A stretch of DNA of 64,000 bases from an uncultured Flavobacteriales bacterium (GTDB lineage: Bacteria; Bacteroidota; Bacteroidia; Flavobacteriales_D; Parvicellaceae), in NCBI GenBank assembly GCA_943787725.1, contig CALSNM010000007.1:1-64000 (forward strand), in the 5' to 3' direction. Below, in pieces: positions 11,495 to 22,714 of the stretch (position 1 is its first letter; each line of letters begins with the position of its first letter). A program made the position numbers and the translations under genes. The notes below the pieces were generated by a model. It worked only from the letters and a program-made list of their open reading frames with translations. It was not told where the DNA came from and made no database searches.

Positions 11495-11534
11495 GAAAAA
11501 AGCCACTAATGAAATCATTAGTGGCTTTTTTTTG
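11495..11534. terminator. bidirectional intrinsic terminator
   Basis: AAAAAAGCCACTAAT GAAATC ATTAGTGGCTTTTTTTT between convergent genes. Confidence 0.93.
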
Positions 11535-11547
11535 TTTCTATTTTGAA

Positions 11548-12837
11548 CTATATACTTTGTTTACCTAATAGTAATACAGGGTTCTCCATGTAGTTTTTAA
11601 AGTCTTTTAAGAAAGCCGAACCAACAGCGCCATCCACCACACGGTGGTCACAACTTAACGTCACTTTCATAATATTTCCCGGAACTATTTCTCCATTTTT
11701 CACAACTGGAACGGCATTGATCCCACCTATCGCCAAAATACATGCATCAGGCGGATTCACAATAGCTGTAAAGCTTTCTATACCCATCATTCCTAGGTTA
11801 GAAATAGTAAATGTATTTCCTTCCCATTCCTCAGGTTGTAATTTTTTATCCTTTGCTTTTTGAGCAAGTTCTTTTACCTCAGCTCCAATTTGCGTTAATG
11901 ATTTGCCATCAGCAAAACGAACAACAGGAACCAACAAACCGTCGGGAACAGCAACAGCTACTCCGATATGAATATGATCGTTTCTTCGAATAAAGTCACC
12001 ATACCAAGCAGAATTCACATCAGGATTATCTTTTAAGGCTGCAGCACAAGCTTTTACCACCATATCATTAAATGATACTTTTTGAGGAGCTATCATTTTA
12101 TTAATAGACACTCTTGCCGCCATTGCATTATCCATATCAATAGATACATTCAAATAAAAATGAGGAGCTGTAAACTTACTCTCCGCTAAACGTGAAGCAA
12201 TTACTTTTCTCATTTGAGAAACAGTCTCATCTGTATAGCTTTCTGTTCCGACAAATGAAGTTCCACCACCTTGATAATTATCAATATCTCTTTTTACTAT
12301 TCGACCACCTTCACCCGTACCTTGAATAAAAGAAAAGTTAATTCCTCTTTCTTGGGCTAATCTTTTAGCTAATGGAGATATTTTAACCTTACCTCCACTA
12401 ACAGCATTTGCTGGTGGATATTTAACAGGATTGCTAGCTGCACCTTCCACCGGAGATTTTACTATCACCTCTTTCTTTAAAGAAGGCGCAGGAGTTGGAG
12501 TTGGAGTTGGAGTTGGAGTTGGAGCTTCTGTGACAGGTTCATCTTTGTCCTCAGTTACAGAATCAGCTTCTGCTTTTAATATTGCTTCAATGTTTTCGTC
12601 TTTCTTACCTAATACAGCTAGGATAGAATCAATAGGAGCTGCTTTACCTTTGTCAACGCCAATGTGCAGCAAAACCCCTTCTTGAAATGCTTCAAACTCC
12701 ATTGTCGCTTTATCTGTTTCGATTTCAGCTAACAAATCACCCGTTTCAACATTGTCTCCTACTTTTTTATGCCATTCCGCAACAACCCCTTCAACCATGG
12801 TGTCACTTAATTTGGGCATTCTTACAATTTCCGCCAT
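11548..12837 (-). CDS. pyruvate dehydrogenase complex E2, dihydrolipoamide acetyltransferase
   Basis: Lipoyl motif GDLLAEIETDKATMEFEAF, peripheral-subunit-binding domain ISPLAKRLAQERGI, catalytic LSCDHRVVDG. Confidence 0.95.
   Translation of the reverse strand: MAEIVRMPKLSDTMVEGVVAEWHKKVGDNVETGDLLAEIETDKATMEFEAFQEGVLLHIGVDKGKAAPIDSILAVLGKKDENIEAILKAEADSVTEDKDEPVTEAPTPTPTPTPTPAPSLKKEVIVKSPVEGAASNPVKYPPANAVSGGKVKISPLAKRLAQERGINFSFIQGTGEGGRIVKRDIDNYQGGGTSFVGTESYTDETVSQMRKVIASRLAESKFTAPHFYLNVSIDMDNAMAARVSINKMIAPQKVSFNDMVVKACAAALKDNPDVNSAWYGDFIRRNDHIHIGVAVAVPDGLLVPVVRFADGKSLTQIGAEVKELAQKAKDKKLQPEEWEGNTFTISNLGMMGIESFTAIVNPPDACILAIGGINAVPVVKNGEIVPGNIMKVTLSCDHRVVDGAVGSAFLKDFKNYMENPVLLLGKQSI
12491..12526. 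repeat. hexanucleotide microsatellite GGAGTT x5 (+1 degenerate) encoding the TPTPTP linker of E2
   Basis: Direct read of ggagttggagttggagttggagttggagttggagct. Confidence 0.95.
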
Positions 12838-12872
12838 TTCAAATTATTTCTTTCCGTTATTCCTCGCTAGAT

Positions 12873-13919
12873 TTAATCTTTGTATTCCATTATATAAGGG
12901 TAATCGCCAATATATACATCTTCATAAAGTTCATTTGCTTCCGGTTCTGGAGAATCTTCAGCAAATTTCACAGACTCATCAATGACGTCTTTAACTTTTT
13001 GAATGATTTTTTCAATTTCTTTATCAGTAGCCAATTTGTTTGTTTTAATCGTGCTTAAAACTTTATCAATTGGGTCTTGGTTTTTAAAATCTTCAACCTC
13101 TTGTTTGGTTCTGTATTTCTGTGGATCAGACATTGAATGACCTTTGTATCTGTAGGTTCTAATATCCAGCAAAACCGGGCCCTTACCTGCACGAACATGA
13201 ACACATGCATCTTCAATCGCTTCATGCACTGCTTCTATAGTCATACCATCAACAACAAAAGAAGGCATTTGATAGGAATCTCCAATTGTAGACATATCCA
13301 TAACATTGGTTGTTCTTTCTACAGAAGTTCCCATTGCGTAGTTATTATTTTCAATAATAAAAACAACCGGTAATTTCCAAGTCATCGCCATATTAAATGT
13401 TTCGTGCAAGGCTCCTTGACGAGCTGCTCCATCGCCAAATGAACAAAAGGTAACATTTTTAGTTCCTTTATATTTTTCAGCAAATGCTATACCAGCGCCC
13501 ATTGGAATTTGTGCACCGACAATACCATGCCCTCCCATTAAACCACTTTCTTTGTGAAACATATGCATAGAACCACCCTTCCCCTTCGAGAGTCCCGTAG
13601 TCTTCCCGTAGAGTTCAGCCATCATATATTTTGGATGCACTCCCAATGCAATTGGGTGCGCATGGTCTCTGTAAGCAGTAATATGCTTATCTCCTTTTTC
13701 AGAACCAGAAACAGTGCCCGTTACCAGGGCCTCTTGTCCTATATACAAATGACAAAAGCCTCCAAATTTCTGTTGAATATATAGATGCCCTATTCTTTCC
13801 TCAATCTTACGCATCAATAGCATATCTTCGTACCATTTCAAATATTGCTTTTTGCTATATTTCAGTTTAGCAGGGGATTTTGCTGCTGCTTTGCTTTTTG
13901 CTATAGTTTTTGTTGCCAT
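12873..13919 (-). CDS. pdhA: pyruvate dehydrogenase E1 component subunit alpha
   Basis: TPP motif SFGDGAARQGALHETFNMAMTWKLPVVFIIENNNYAMGT; RTYRYKGHSMSDPQKYR. Confidence 0.95.
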   Translation of the reverse strand: MATKTIAKSKAAAKSPAKLKYSKKQYLKWYEDMLLMRKIEERIGHLYIQQKFGGFCHLYIGQEALVTGTVSGSEKGDKHITAYRDHAHPIALGVHPKYMMAELYGKTTGLSKGKGGSMHMFHKESGLMGGHGIVGAQIPMGAGIAFAEKYKGTKNVTFCSFGDGAARQGALHETFNMAMTWKLPVVFIIENNNYAMGTSVERTTNVMDMSTIGDSYQMPSFVVDGMTIEAVHEAIEDACVHVRAGKGPVLLDIRTYRYKGHSMSDPQKYRTKQEVEDFKNQDPIDKVLSTIKTNKLATDKEIEKIIQKVKDVIDESVKFAEDSPEPEANELYEDVYIGDYPYIMEYKD

Positions 13920-13999
13920 CAGTTATTAATATTGGTGCACAAATATAAATTAAATTCTCATCGGTTTTGAAGTATTACCTACTACTATTTAGAAATATT

Positions 14000-14482
14000 C
14001 TACAATGCTTTAGTTTCAAATGCCAACGGAAGCAGTTCTGTTACAGTATCAAATATAAACACTTCTCCTTCTTCTCCTTTTAAAATCATTTCAATATTTG
14101 TGTTTTGAATTCGTTCATACTCCGACATCACTTGTCTACACGCTCCACAAGGCGAAACAGGTTCCATCAATTTTACAGAAGAGGCTTTAGCTGTTATGGC
14201 TATCTTTATAACTTTAACACCGGGATAATTTGCCTTACAATAATATAACGCAACTCTTTCTGCACACATAGATGAAGGAAATGCTATATTTTCCTGATTG
14301 TTTCCAAGAATAATTTCACCGTTTTCAAGCAACAAAGCAGCTCCAACTTTAAACCCTGAATACCTAGCATAAGCATTTCCTAAGCTTTTTTCCGCTGCTA
14401 ACATTAAATCAGCATCGGACTTATCTAACTCTGCTGCATTAGCGTAAATTCTATAGCTAATGTTTAAATCTCCTTTTCTCAT
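14000..14482 (-). CDS. cdd: cytidine deaminase
   Basis: Zn motifs SSMCAERVALYYCKA and SPCGACRQVMSEY. Confidence 0.95.
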   Translation of the reverse strand: MRKGDLNISYRIYANAAELDKSDADLMLAAEKSLGNAYARYSGFKVGAALLLENGEIILGNNQENIAFPSSMCAERVALYYCKANYPGVKVIKIAITAKASSVKLMEPVSPCGACRQVMSEYERIQNTNIEMILKGEEGEVFIFDTVTELLPLAFETKAL

Positions 14483-14676
14483 ATATTTTATTGTTGGCGA
14501 TTAATTTACACTAAAAATGCAATTTTCAATCAGGCGTATTTTTAAATCAGCTGTTTCATTAACTGAATTATTATTAAACGACCGTTGCTAATACCTAATA
14601 GTTAATAATAAATCATAGCCCGCTAATTTAAGCAGTATTTTTTACTTTATTTTTAATATTTTAGCAAACAAACCAA

Positions 14677-15429
14677 TTGAATCGTATTTTAGACATATTA
14701 CAAAAGTTCGAATCTACATCCCTCAAGGAGATGGACACTGTTAAATTACTGAACAGAACCGACACAAAATTTGTGATTCCAAAAAATCTATTTGTAACAA
14801 TATTGCCCTTTTTAAAAGAGCACTACAAGGTTTTAGAAATTAAAGATAAAAGAGTAGCTCAATATAAAACACTCTATTTCGACACAGATAATTTTGATTT
14901 TTACACGCATCATCATAATGGATGGCCAAACCGTTATAAAGTACGAATGAGAAAATATGTTGATTCAGCTTTATGTTTTCTAGAAATCAAAAACAAGAAA
15001 AAAGGGAGAACCGTGAAAAGTCGAATCAAAATTGTTGATTTTGAAGAAGAGATGTCGAATAATTCAATAAACTTTGTCAATGGTGTAATTCCTCACGAAA
15101 TTAAACTGGAAAAGAAATTATGGAATTCCTTTTATAGAATTACACTCGTTAACAAAACAGATATGGAAAGGCTTACACTTGACATTGGGTTAGGCTTTCA
15201 ATGGAAGGAGAAAAATCACACTCTGGAAAACACGATAATTGGAGAAGTGAAACAAGAAAAAGTCAATCGAAACTCCCCGTTTATGCTATTGATAAAAGAA
15301 AATGGAATTAGACCAATGCGTGTTAGCAAGTATTGCATAGGAGCAAAAATTTTATACCCAGAGTTAAAAAACAATAGATTTAAACATAAACATTTACACA
15401 TAAATAAAATAAATGAATTGGTTAGTTGA
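14677..15429 (+). CDS. VTC-domain polyphosphate polymerase family protein
   Basis: NRTDTKFVIPKN; RYKVRMRKYVDSALCFLEIKNKKKGRTVKSR, consistent with a VTC/CYTH-type tunnel. TTG start. Confidence 0.85.
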   Translation: MNRILDILQKFESTSLKEMDTVKLLNRTDTKFVIPKNLFVTILPFLKEHYKVLEIKDKRVAQYKTLYFDTDNFDFYTHHHNGWPNRYKVRMRKYVDSALCFLEIKNKKKGRTVKSRIKIVDFEEEMSNNSINFVNGVIPHEIKLEKKLWNSFYRITLVNKTDMERLTLDIGLGFQWKEKNHTLENTIIGEVKQEKVNRNSPFMLLIKENGIRPMRVSKYCIGAKILYPELKNNRFKHKHLHINKINELVS

Positions 15430-16207
15430 AATATATAACACAGGAATGTTTGATTTTCTAATGGATGGAGATGCAAATGAAACAATTAAAGGGTTAGCGA
15501 AAACTATTGAGGATAGCGCGGATGGAATTAAAGATGTAATTAAGCAATCCAAAGAAAGTTCTTCTGGTGGTTTTTTAGGAGTTCCCTTATTTGAAAATGA
15601 TTTTTGGAAATTGGCATTCAAATTCGGGATGAACTTAAGTGTCATTCTAATAATTGTCAGAGCTATTTATTATCCAATAGCGAAGAGAAAGGACTATCTT
15701 TTTACATATATAATGATCAGCCTGGTAATTTTTATGATCTGTTTTACGCTTAAGAAGTTTGAGATGGGAATGGGAATGGCCTTAGGATTGTTTGCCATAT
15801 TCGGAATAATAAGATATCGAACAGACCCTATTCCAATTAAAGAAATGACCTATTTATTTATCGTTATAGGTGTTTCTGTTATCAATGCACTGTCGAATAA
15901 GAAAATGAGCTACGCTGAGTTGGCTTTTACGAATGCTGCAATTATAGGAGTAACATACGGCCTTGAAAAAATCTGGTTATTAAGACATGAATCTAGAAAG
16001 GTGATAACTTTTGAAAAAATAGATTTGATAACACCTGAAAAACACAATGAATTGCTTGCCGACCTTGAAAAAAGGACGGGATTGAAAATAACACGATTTG
16101 AAATAGGTAAGATTAATTTCTTAAACGATACTGCCCAAGTCTTTATCTATTATAATGAAGATGAGCAAAAAGGACACTTTAGAGATGAGGGAATAAGTAA
16201 CAGCTAG
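15413..16207 (+). CDS. DUF4956 membrane protein
   Basis: Hydrophobic helices plus MGMALGLFAIFGIIRYRTDPIPIKEMTYLFIVIGVSVINAL, typical of DUF4956; overlaps the VTC ORF by 17 bp. Confidence 0.85.
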   Translation: MNWLVEIYNTGMFDFLMDGDANETIKGLAKTIEDSADGIKDVIKQSKESSSGGFLGVPLFENDFWKLAFKFGMNLSVILIIVRAIYYPIAKRKDYLFTYIMISLVIFMICFTLKKFEMGMGMALGLFAIFGIIRYRTDPIPIKEMTYLFIVIGVSVINALSNKKMSYAELAFTNAAIIGVTYGLEKIWLLRHESRKVITFEKIDLITPEKHNELLADLEKRTGLKITRFEIGKINFLNDTAQVFIYYNEDEQKGHFRDEGISNS

Positions 16208-16230
16208 TTCCGTAGCATTTACCAGAATTA

Positions 16231-16266
16231 AAAAAAGCCGCTTGCTAATTGCAGGTGGCTTTTTTT
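16231..16266 (+). terminator. intrinsic terminator
   Basis: AAAAAAGCCGCTTGC TAATT GCAGGTGGCTTTTTTT (two G-T wobbles). Confidence 0.8.
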
Positions 16267-16287
16267 CAAATCTTCGTTTCTAATACT

Positions 16288-17566
16288 TTAAATACTACTT
16301 TCACTATCTACATCACCAAAGTTAAACCTTAGTGTAAAACGCAATGTATTTGCTAAAGGACTTGCTTGTGTTAAGGCCAATAAATAAGATAAATCTAATT
16401 CAAAAACACTATACCTGATACCAGCTCCAAGAGACACAAATCTTCTATTTCCTTTAGACCAATGCTCATGAAAATACCCCGCTCTAATTGCTAATAAATT
16501 GTTGTATAAATACTCTGCTCCCACAGATATGTTTACCTCTCTCAATTCTTCTTTAAATTTAGTTCCTTTTAATACCTCGGTTGTATTTCCATCTTCATCT
16601 ATAACAACATCCCCTGGAGCATCACTAAACGAGCCAAATATTCCGGAAGCAACACCCACATTTGGATCTTTACCTGAAAATATTACCGGACCATCTGTTC
16701 CAAAAACAGTAGAACCATTCTCTTGCAGATATACAGGTTGAGTAGGAACCAATAACTTGTTTGCATCTAACGCTACCGTCAATTTATTAAACTCATCTAA
16801 GTCTAGGTTAAAAGCGGACCCTAACCGCATATTAGTTGGAATAAAATCTCTATTCGCAGCATCCGTGTAAGACATCTTTGCTCCAATATTTGAAATATTT
16901 AATCCATAAGCAACATTAGCATCCTTACCCGAAACTTCAAATGTTTCTGTTTCATAATATGCAGATATGTCTACAGCGACAGACTGACCAGCTTTTACAT
17001 CAGCTCCTGTAGAAGAAATCCCTCCAGTTAAATTTGAATATATATATCTAGCTGCAAGCCCAGCGCCGAATCGTTCCCCTAGCTTTCTAGAATATGTTCC
17101 GTCTAATGCAAATTCATTTGGTTTAAAGTTACGTATCTCTTGGCCATAATTATTTGTAAAAGTGATATCTCCTAAAGAAAAATACCGTAAAGAGAAGCCA
17201 ATCGCAGAATTCTTGTCTAATTTCTTGTATCCTGATAAATAAGCAAGGTTGATATCATTTACCAAAGCTCTTAACCAAGGAGAATAAGACAAAGAAAAAC
17301 CCATATCCTTATCATCATCAATAAAAGCTAGTTTAGCAGGGTTCCAGTGGATAGAATTTGCATCTGGAGATAATGCTACACCAACGTCTCCCATTGCCCC
17401 GGAACGAGAATCAGGGGAAATAAGTAAAAAAGGAACCGCAGTTGTTATCGTATTGATATCCGAACCCGTTTCTGCTCCGCTTAAATTTACTTGAGCCTTA
17501 GCGGATACTGATAAAAGCAGAGCACTAATAAGGATTCATTGATATTGATTTTAATCTCATTTTCAT
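16288..17566 (-). CDS. porV: T9SS outer-membrane protein PorV (LptO)
   Basis: RSGAMGDVGVALSPDANSIHWNPAKLAF...; FadL-like barrel. The signal-peptide segment 17395-17566 is in another frame (MKMRLKSISMNPY / LISALLLSVSAKAQVNLSGAETGSDINTITTAVPFLLISPDSRSGA). Confidence 0.9.
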
Positions 17567-17627
17567 TATTTGGGTTTTCAATAGAACAGCAAATATACGC
17601 AATTTGTTACTTACTTATTGTTCATGC

Positions 17628-20600
17628 TTAATTAAGAATTACTAATTTTTCAAATTTCTCCACTTTTTCTCCTCCCTCGTTTAGAACTTTCAATTTATAT
17701 ACATAAACCCCTCTACCTATTTTTTCTCCGATAATCATCACGTCCATTCCATACAATACCTTCAGACCTAAAACCCTCAGAGCGCACTCTTTCAGTGATA
17801 GATTTAACTCAGTTTCCCTGAAACGGTAAACACTTGTATTTGAACATCTAAATAGTCACACAGCTGATTATGCTCAAAGTAAAACTCCGTCCGCGTAGTA
17901 AAAGGGTTAGGGTAATTTAACACGTGATCTAAGGTGAAGTTTTCTTCCTTAGCAACCACAAATTCGATTTCACTTTTTTCTGAATTGTTATAAACATCCC
18001 ATACTTTTAAACTCAACGTATGATTTCCTTCTTCTAAATCGTAAAACGGGTAAGATATTCTACCACTTTTATAAGTGTCCAAATCAGCTTCATAAAATCA
18101 TTTAATATAATAGACTCAGAAGTATTTTCATCAATTACGGCCTCAATGTTATGACCAACACCATTACCAACCATATTAATTCCATTTTCATCAAAAACCT
18201 TAGCAAATAAATCAGGATTCTCATCTGTTATTCCACCTGAAACGAAACTATCATCGTTCATATACAGCGAAATATCGGGACCCTGATCATCAGAAATAGC
18301 AGCAGTATCGATTCCACCAATTACTGCATCTTCGCTGTATCCTTGGGCATCTTCTTCTCCATTTTCAGCATAATAACTTATGCGTGAATTCCCGTATTGA
18401 AACGAAATATCTTGAGGTACCACAAAGGAAAACTTAAAAACACCATTTAAAACAGTAGCCTTCCCTTTGTAAACAACATTTTTCCATGTTTCAAATGGCT
18501 CTACAGAAGATCCTGGACTATTAGCTAAAGTAGATAAGCTTGAGCTTTTTGTCGTATATCGTTGGATAAACCACCCCATTAAAACTTGTTATATTTCTGA
18601 CCTGTATAATCTTCTACATGTCCCCACTACAGTGACAACACTCAACGCTTTCATAGTATCAATTGCTGCAGTAATTGATACACCGTTAATGGAATCTGTT
18701 ACAATTTGGTGTTGCGGCAAAGCCAGTCTAACTGCCGGATCTCCCAACAATGCAAATTTTCTAAAATTGATATCGCCTCCACCATTTTGAACATACAAAT
18801 CTTTTGTCTCTAGGTAAACATCTCCAATTCGTTGGGGCATTCCATCAACTTTGTCATAGATTGTACTATGAAAATGCTTATTTAATCTCTTATTACTACT
18901 GTTGTAGACTAAGCGAGTTGTTGTAAATAGAGCTATTCCTCCGCCATCTGGATTAAGTACCACATATTCACCACCTGAAGTTCGATCGTGGTCATCATAC
19001 CTACTGAATTCACATGTAGCAGTCATAAAACTAGGTAACTTCACACCATTAGTCCAATTCCTAATTGTTGGAACTCTTAAAATACGTTCGTGAGCCCATC
19101 CCGTTTCACCACCATGGCCGATATAGTTCACTAAAAACGCCCCCTTTTCAACTCTTTGCTGAATCGCTTCTTCACACCCTATATTTTCATCCCCTCCCGG
19201 AGTAGTTGTTTCCACAAAAGCATCCATGTGTAATTTAACAATATTCATGCTTTTATTATTTACACGAATTGTATCCGCCATTTCTTCTGTATCCTAAAAT
19301 AAACGTTTCCATCTTCATCATCACTAACAAACAAACAATATTTCGCCAATCATTTAATGTTGCATTAGATTCTCCATTGGAGCAAGATGTAGTTATTCTG
19401 GTTTGATAGCAGAAACTGAACTATATCCTTTGATTTTGGCAACCATATTCATTTGCTTCACTCAAAGAATTTACGGGTAGTCTGCCGATAGCAATATCCA
19501 TCAAATCAAAATTATTCATTGCTCCATTATCTGATAGAATGGCAAAATAATCATCAGTAGCATAAGTACTTGTTATACTTAAAGATTCTGTCGACTCATA
19601 GGTCGGTATAAAACTCATGTTATGACCTAACCTATTTCTAGCATCATAAGTCGCATCGCCAAAAAACAAACAATATCTTGGGTATCAAGATCTGGATCTA
19701 ACCCTGCTCGCACATAAAACATTCTCAAAAAATGCTTTATCGCTGTTGCATCTCTCATCCCAGAAGAATATTCATTATAAATTTGACTTGGGAGTAACAA
19801 CATGACAAATTAACCCATCATTTGCTTGGTGGAAACTTGCTAAATCAATTGCTGCAGACATATACTCTTGCGGCACAATTATAATCAAATCAGCAAACCT
19901 AATCCATGTAAATTTTGAGATAGTACTTTGTGGTGGAATATCAGGAGCTTTTGACAAGGCGTCTTCCAATGCAATAAAGGTTCTTAATGAATCAGTATTC
20001 ACTTTGTATTCAGCTGCAGAACCAACTGTATTAAAATCAACAATAGAGACATTCGACAAGTCTGTTACCTCCCATATTCGGTGTATTTTATCAACGTTGC
20101 CTACAGAAAATCGACTTACATTCCCTAATCCAACTGAGGCTACATCTCTAAATTCCATCTGACTTCCTGTCATTGTCAATGCCCTTGGCACATTTACTTC
20201 TAAATAATCTAACCAGCCCTTTGAAGAAGATAATCCATTTTTATTATACGTAATTTGAACATCCACGCTATTTCCATTACCCAGGTAATCCAATACTCCG
20301 CTAACACTTTTACCCTAATGGCGCATAAGTTCCGGTGCCAGATGTTCCAACAGGAATGTCTAGTGAATTTCCTCCAGAGCTAATGTATAACTAGTACCAT
20401 TGCTAGAAGCGTGTCCAATAATTTTAGCATAAACTCTTATCGAATCCGTATTAACAATGTTCGGCATCGAGAAACTATAATTATAAGATGTTTGAACATC
20501 GTAAATATCTCCATACCATTGTTTTCCGGATTTTCCTAAATTGTAATCATCTTCCTCGATAAAATCATAATCAATAAAAGTTGTTACCAAATTCGTTTCT

Positions 20601-21514
20601 GAACTAGAAGATAATTGTGCTCCCCCCATTCGTTTCGGCGCTGGATTAGCATTATTAATATTGACAAAATAATAGGAGGTATCACAATATTCATGGGATT
20701 TATGTGAAAAAACACTACCATCAAAACTCCATCTATGCGGTCCCTTAGCATAAAAGAGAAGGTAATCGCCATTATTAAAGATCCATCATTACCATCTTCA
20801 ATAAGAATAGCATTTTTCGATATATCATCAGGTCGATAATCATTATTGTTTTCAGACAACAACCGGAACCATTTCCAAAAACATTAATTGCATCTGGAAC
20901 TTAAAGAAGACATATCTACACCCATGTCATTTAAAAAGGAATAATCAATTTTATAAACACCATCTTCCACAACACCAACCTTATACCATTCTCCAGAACC
21001 TGACGCAAAAGCTGAGGTAGTCAAATAGGATGCTTTTGAAGTTGTTAATGCACTTCCTGAAACGCTTAAACTTCCTTCATACCTAACCAATTTTTCGAAC
21101 TGTCCGGATGTCGGATTTTTCCGAACCTCATTAACTTCAACAACTGCATAAAACTTTTTCCTTTTATCTGTAATATTTGTTTTAAAGTCAAACGAGGATC
21201 TTAATTTTAGAAACATCTAATTAATGAAACTTCAGAACTGGTTAATGGAACTACTTCAACTTCGTTACATTAAACTTAACAGACTGTGTTGTATATTGGA
21301 ATATACTTTAACAAGTAGGGTTGTTCTTTTTCAAAATCCCAGTATCCATTGGATGAATGAAATACACTGTTTATAATGCATTCCATTGATATTCATGGAA
21401 TAGACACCATTCCATTCCAATTCTTCAATAACTTCTTTACCTTTTTGAGAAAAACCTGAAAATACAGAAAATTGGAAAAAAAAATAAACTAGAATTAGAA
21501 ATTTTGTACGTCAT
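17628..21514 (-). CDS. porU: T9SS C-terminal signal peptidase/sortase PorU (C25 gingipain-like), in at least eight frame fragments
   Basis: ORFs at 17804, 18034, 18589, 19421, 19775, 20360, 20584 and 20884 tile one protein. Catalytic His (FLVNYIGHGGETGWAHERIL) and Cys (SFMTATCEFSRYDDHDRTSGGEYVVL) present; C-terminal sorting-like end EKVEKFEKLVILN*. Confidence 0.88.
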
Positions 21515-21669
21515 TTTATAAAGGTGGTAAATGCCTGATTAATTACACTTATTCTTCGGAAAAACGACACCGAGATGCCATTTATTGCATAAATCTAGCT
21601 ATTAAATTGTAACCCAACCATTTTTTTTTCGTAATATTGGGTCGATTTTGCACAATCATTTATAAATTT

Positions 21670-22647
21670 ATGATCAGGTATTTTAAAGTATTATTTTTAT
21701 TGATTGCTATTATAGTTAGCAGTGCAGCAAATAAAGTAACAGCTCAAGACCCTGAGTTTAGCCAATTTTACGCTAATCCACTGTATTTAAATCCTGCATT
21801 TGCGGGAACAGCTAGATGTCCAAGAATCTCGCTAAATTACAGAAACCAGTGGCCAGGTATTTCCGGAACTTTCATTACGACATCCGCTAGTTATGACCAA
21901 CATGTAGAATCTTTAACTGGAGGCCTAGGCCTAATGGTAACCAATGATCAAGCTGCAAATACATTAAGATCTACAAGGGTAAGCGGTATTTATTCTTATC
22001 AAATTAAAATTAATCGTAAATTTTCGGTAAGGACAGGAGTAGAAGCGACATTTTTCCAAAAATCACTAGACTGGAGCAAACTAACTTTTGGTGACATGAT
22101 TGATGAACGAAGAGGTTTCGTTTATCAAACTGGAGATTTACCAAGAGGAGGTACAGTTTCAGGCATCGACTTCTCTGCTGGTATTTTAGGTTTTAGCGAT
22201 GTATTCTTTTTTGGTTTTGCTGCGCATCATTTATCAGAGCCAAATGAATCTTTAATAAATGAGCAGAGTTCGTTACCCACTAAACTAACTGGACATGCTG
22301 GAGCCATGATCCCACTAGCTGGTAGAGCTTCAAAGTATCAAGAAGATGACGCCATGGTGTCGCCAAACATATTGTTTAGAAGACAAGGTACGTTTACGCA
22401 ACTTAATATGGGGATTTATGTAAAGAAAGGACCATTAGTAGGTGGCGTATGGTATAGAAATAAAGATTCATTTATTGTTCTCATGGGAATACAATCAGAC
22501 ATAATTAGACTGGGTTACAGTTATGATTTAACCGTATCTAAACTTTCAGTTGCCACTGGAGGAGCTCATGAAGTATCCTTACAATTCAATTTTGAATGTA
22601 GACCTAAGAGAAGATCATTTAGAACCATAAGTTGCCCATCTTTCTAA
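21670..22647 (+). CDS. T9SS type PorP/SprF family membrane protein
   Basis: AQDPEFSQFYANPLYLNPAFAGTARCPRISLNYRNQWPGISGTF. Confidence 0.95.
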   Translation: MIRYFKVLFLLIAIIVSSAANKVTAQDPEFSQFYANPLYLNPAFAGTARCPRISLNYRNQWPGISGTFITTSASYDQHVESLTGGLGLMVTNDQAANTLRSTRVSGIYSYQIKINRKFSVRTGVEATFFQKSLDWSKLTFGDMIDERRGFVYQTGDLPRGGTVSGIDFSAGILGFSDVFFFGFAAHHLSEPNESLINEQSSLPTKLTGHAGAMIPLAGRASKYQEDDAMVSPNILFRRQGTFTQLNMGIYVKKGPLVGGVWYRNKDSFIVLMGIQSDIIRLGYSYDLTVSKLSVATGGAHEVSLQFNFECRPKRRSFRTISCPSF

Positions 22648-22714
22648 AAAAAATATAAAATTAATTGTAACCATTTTCTATAATCACAGTTATAAGGAAA
22701 AATTATCTCGCATT

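Noticed and set aside
14568-14625. TTATTATTAA ... TTAATAATAA inverted repeat upstream of the VTC gene
   Set aside because: Very AT-rich 10-bp arms with a long spacer in an AT-rich intergenic region; likely chance.
17628-21514. Programmed frameshifting or many small genes in porU
   Set aside because: Fragments tile one C25/PorU protein with breaks at many unrelated sites and no slippery site plus stimulator pattern; indel error or decay is simpler.
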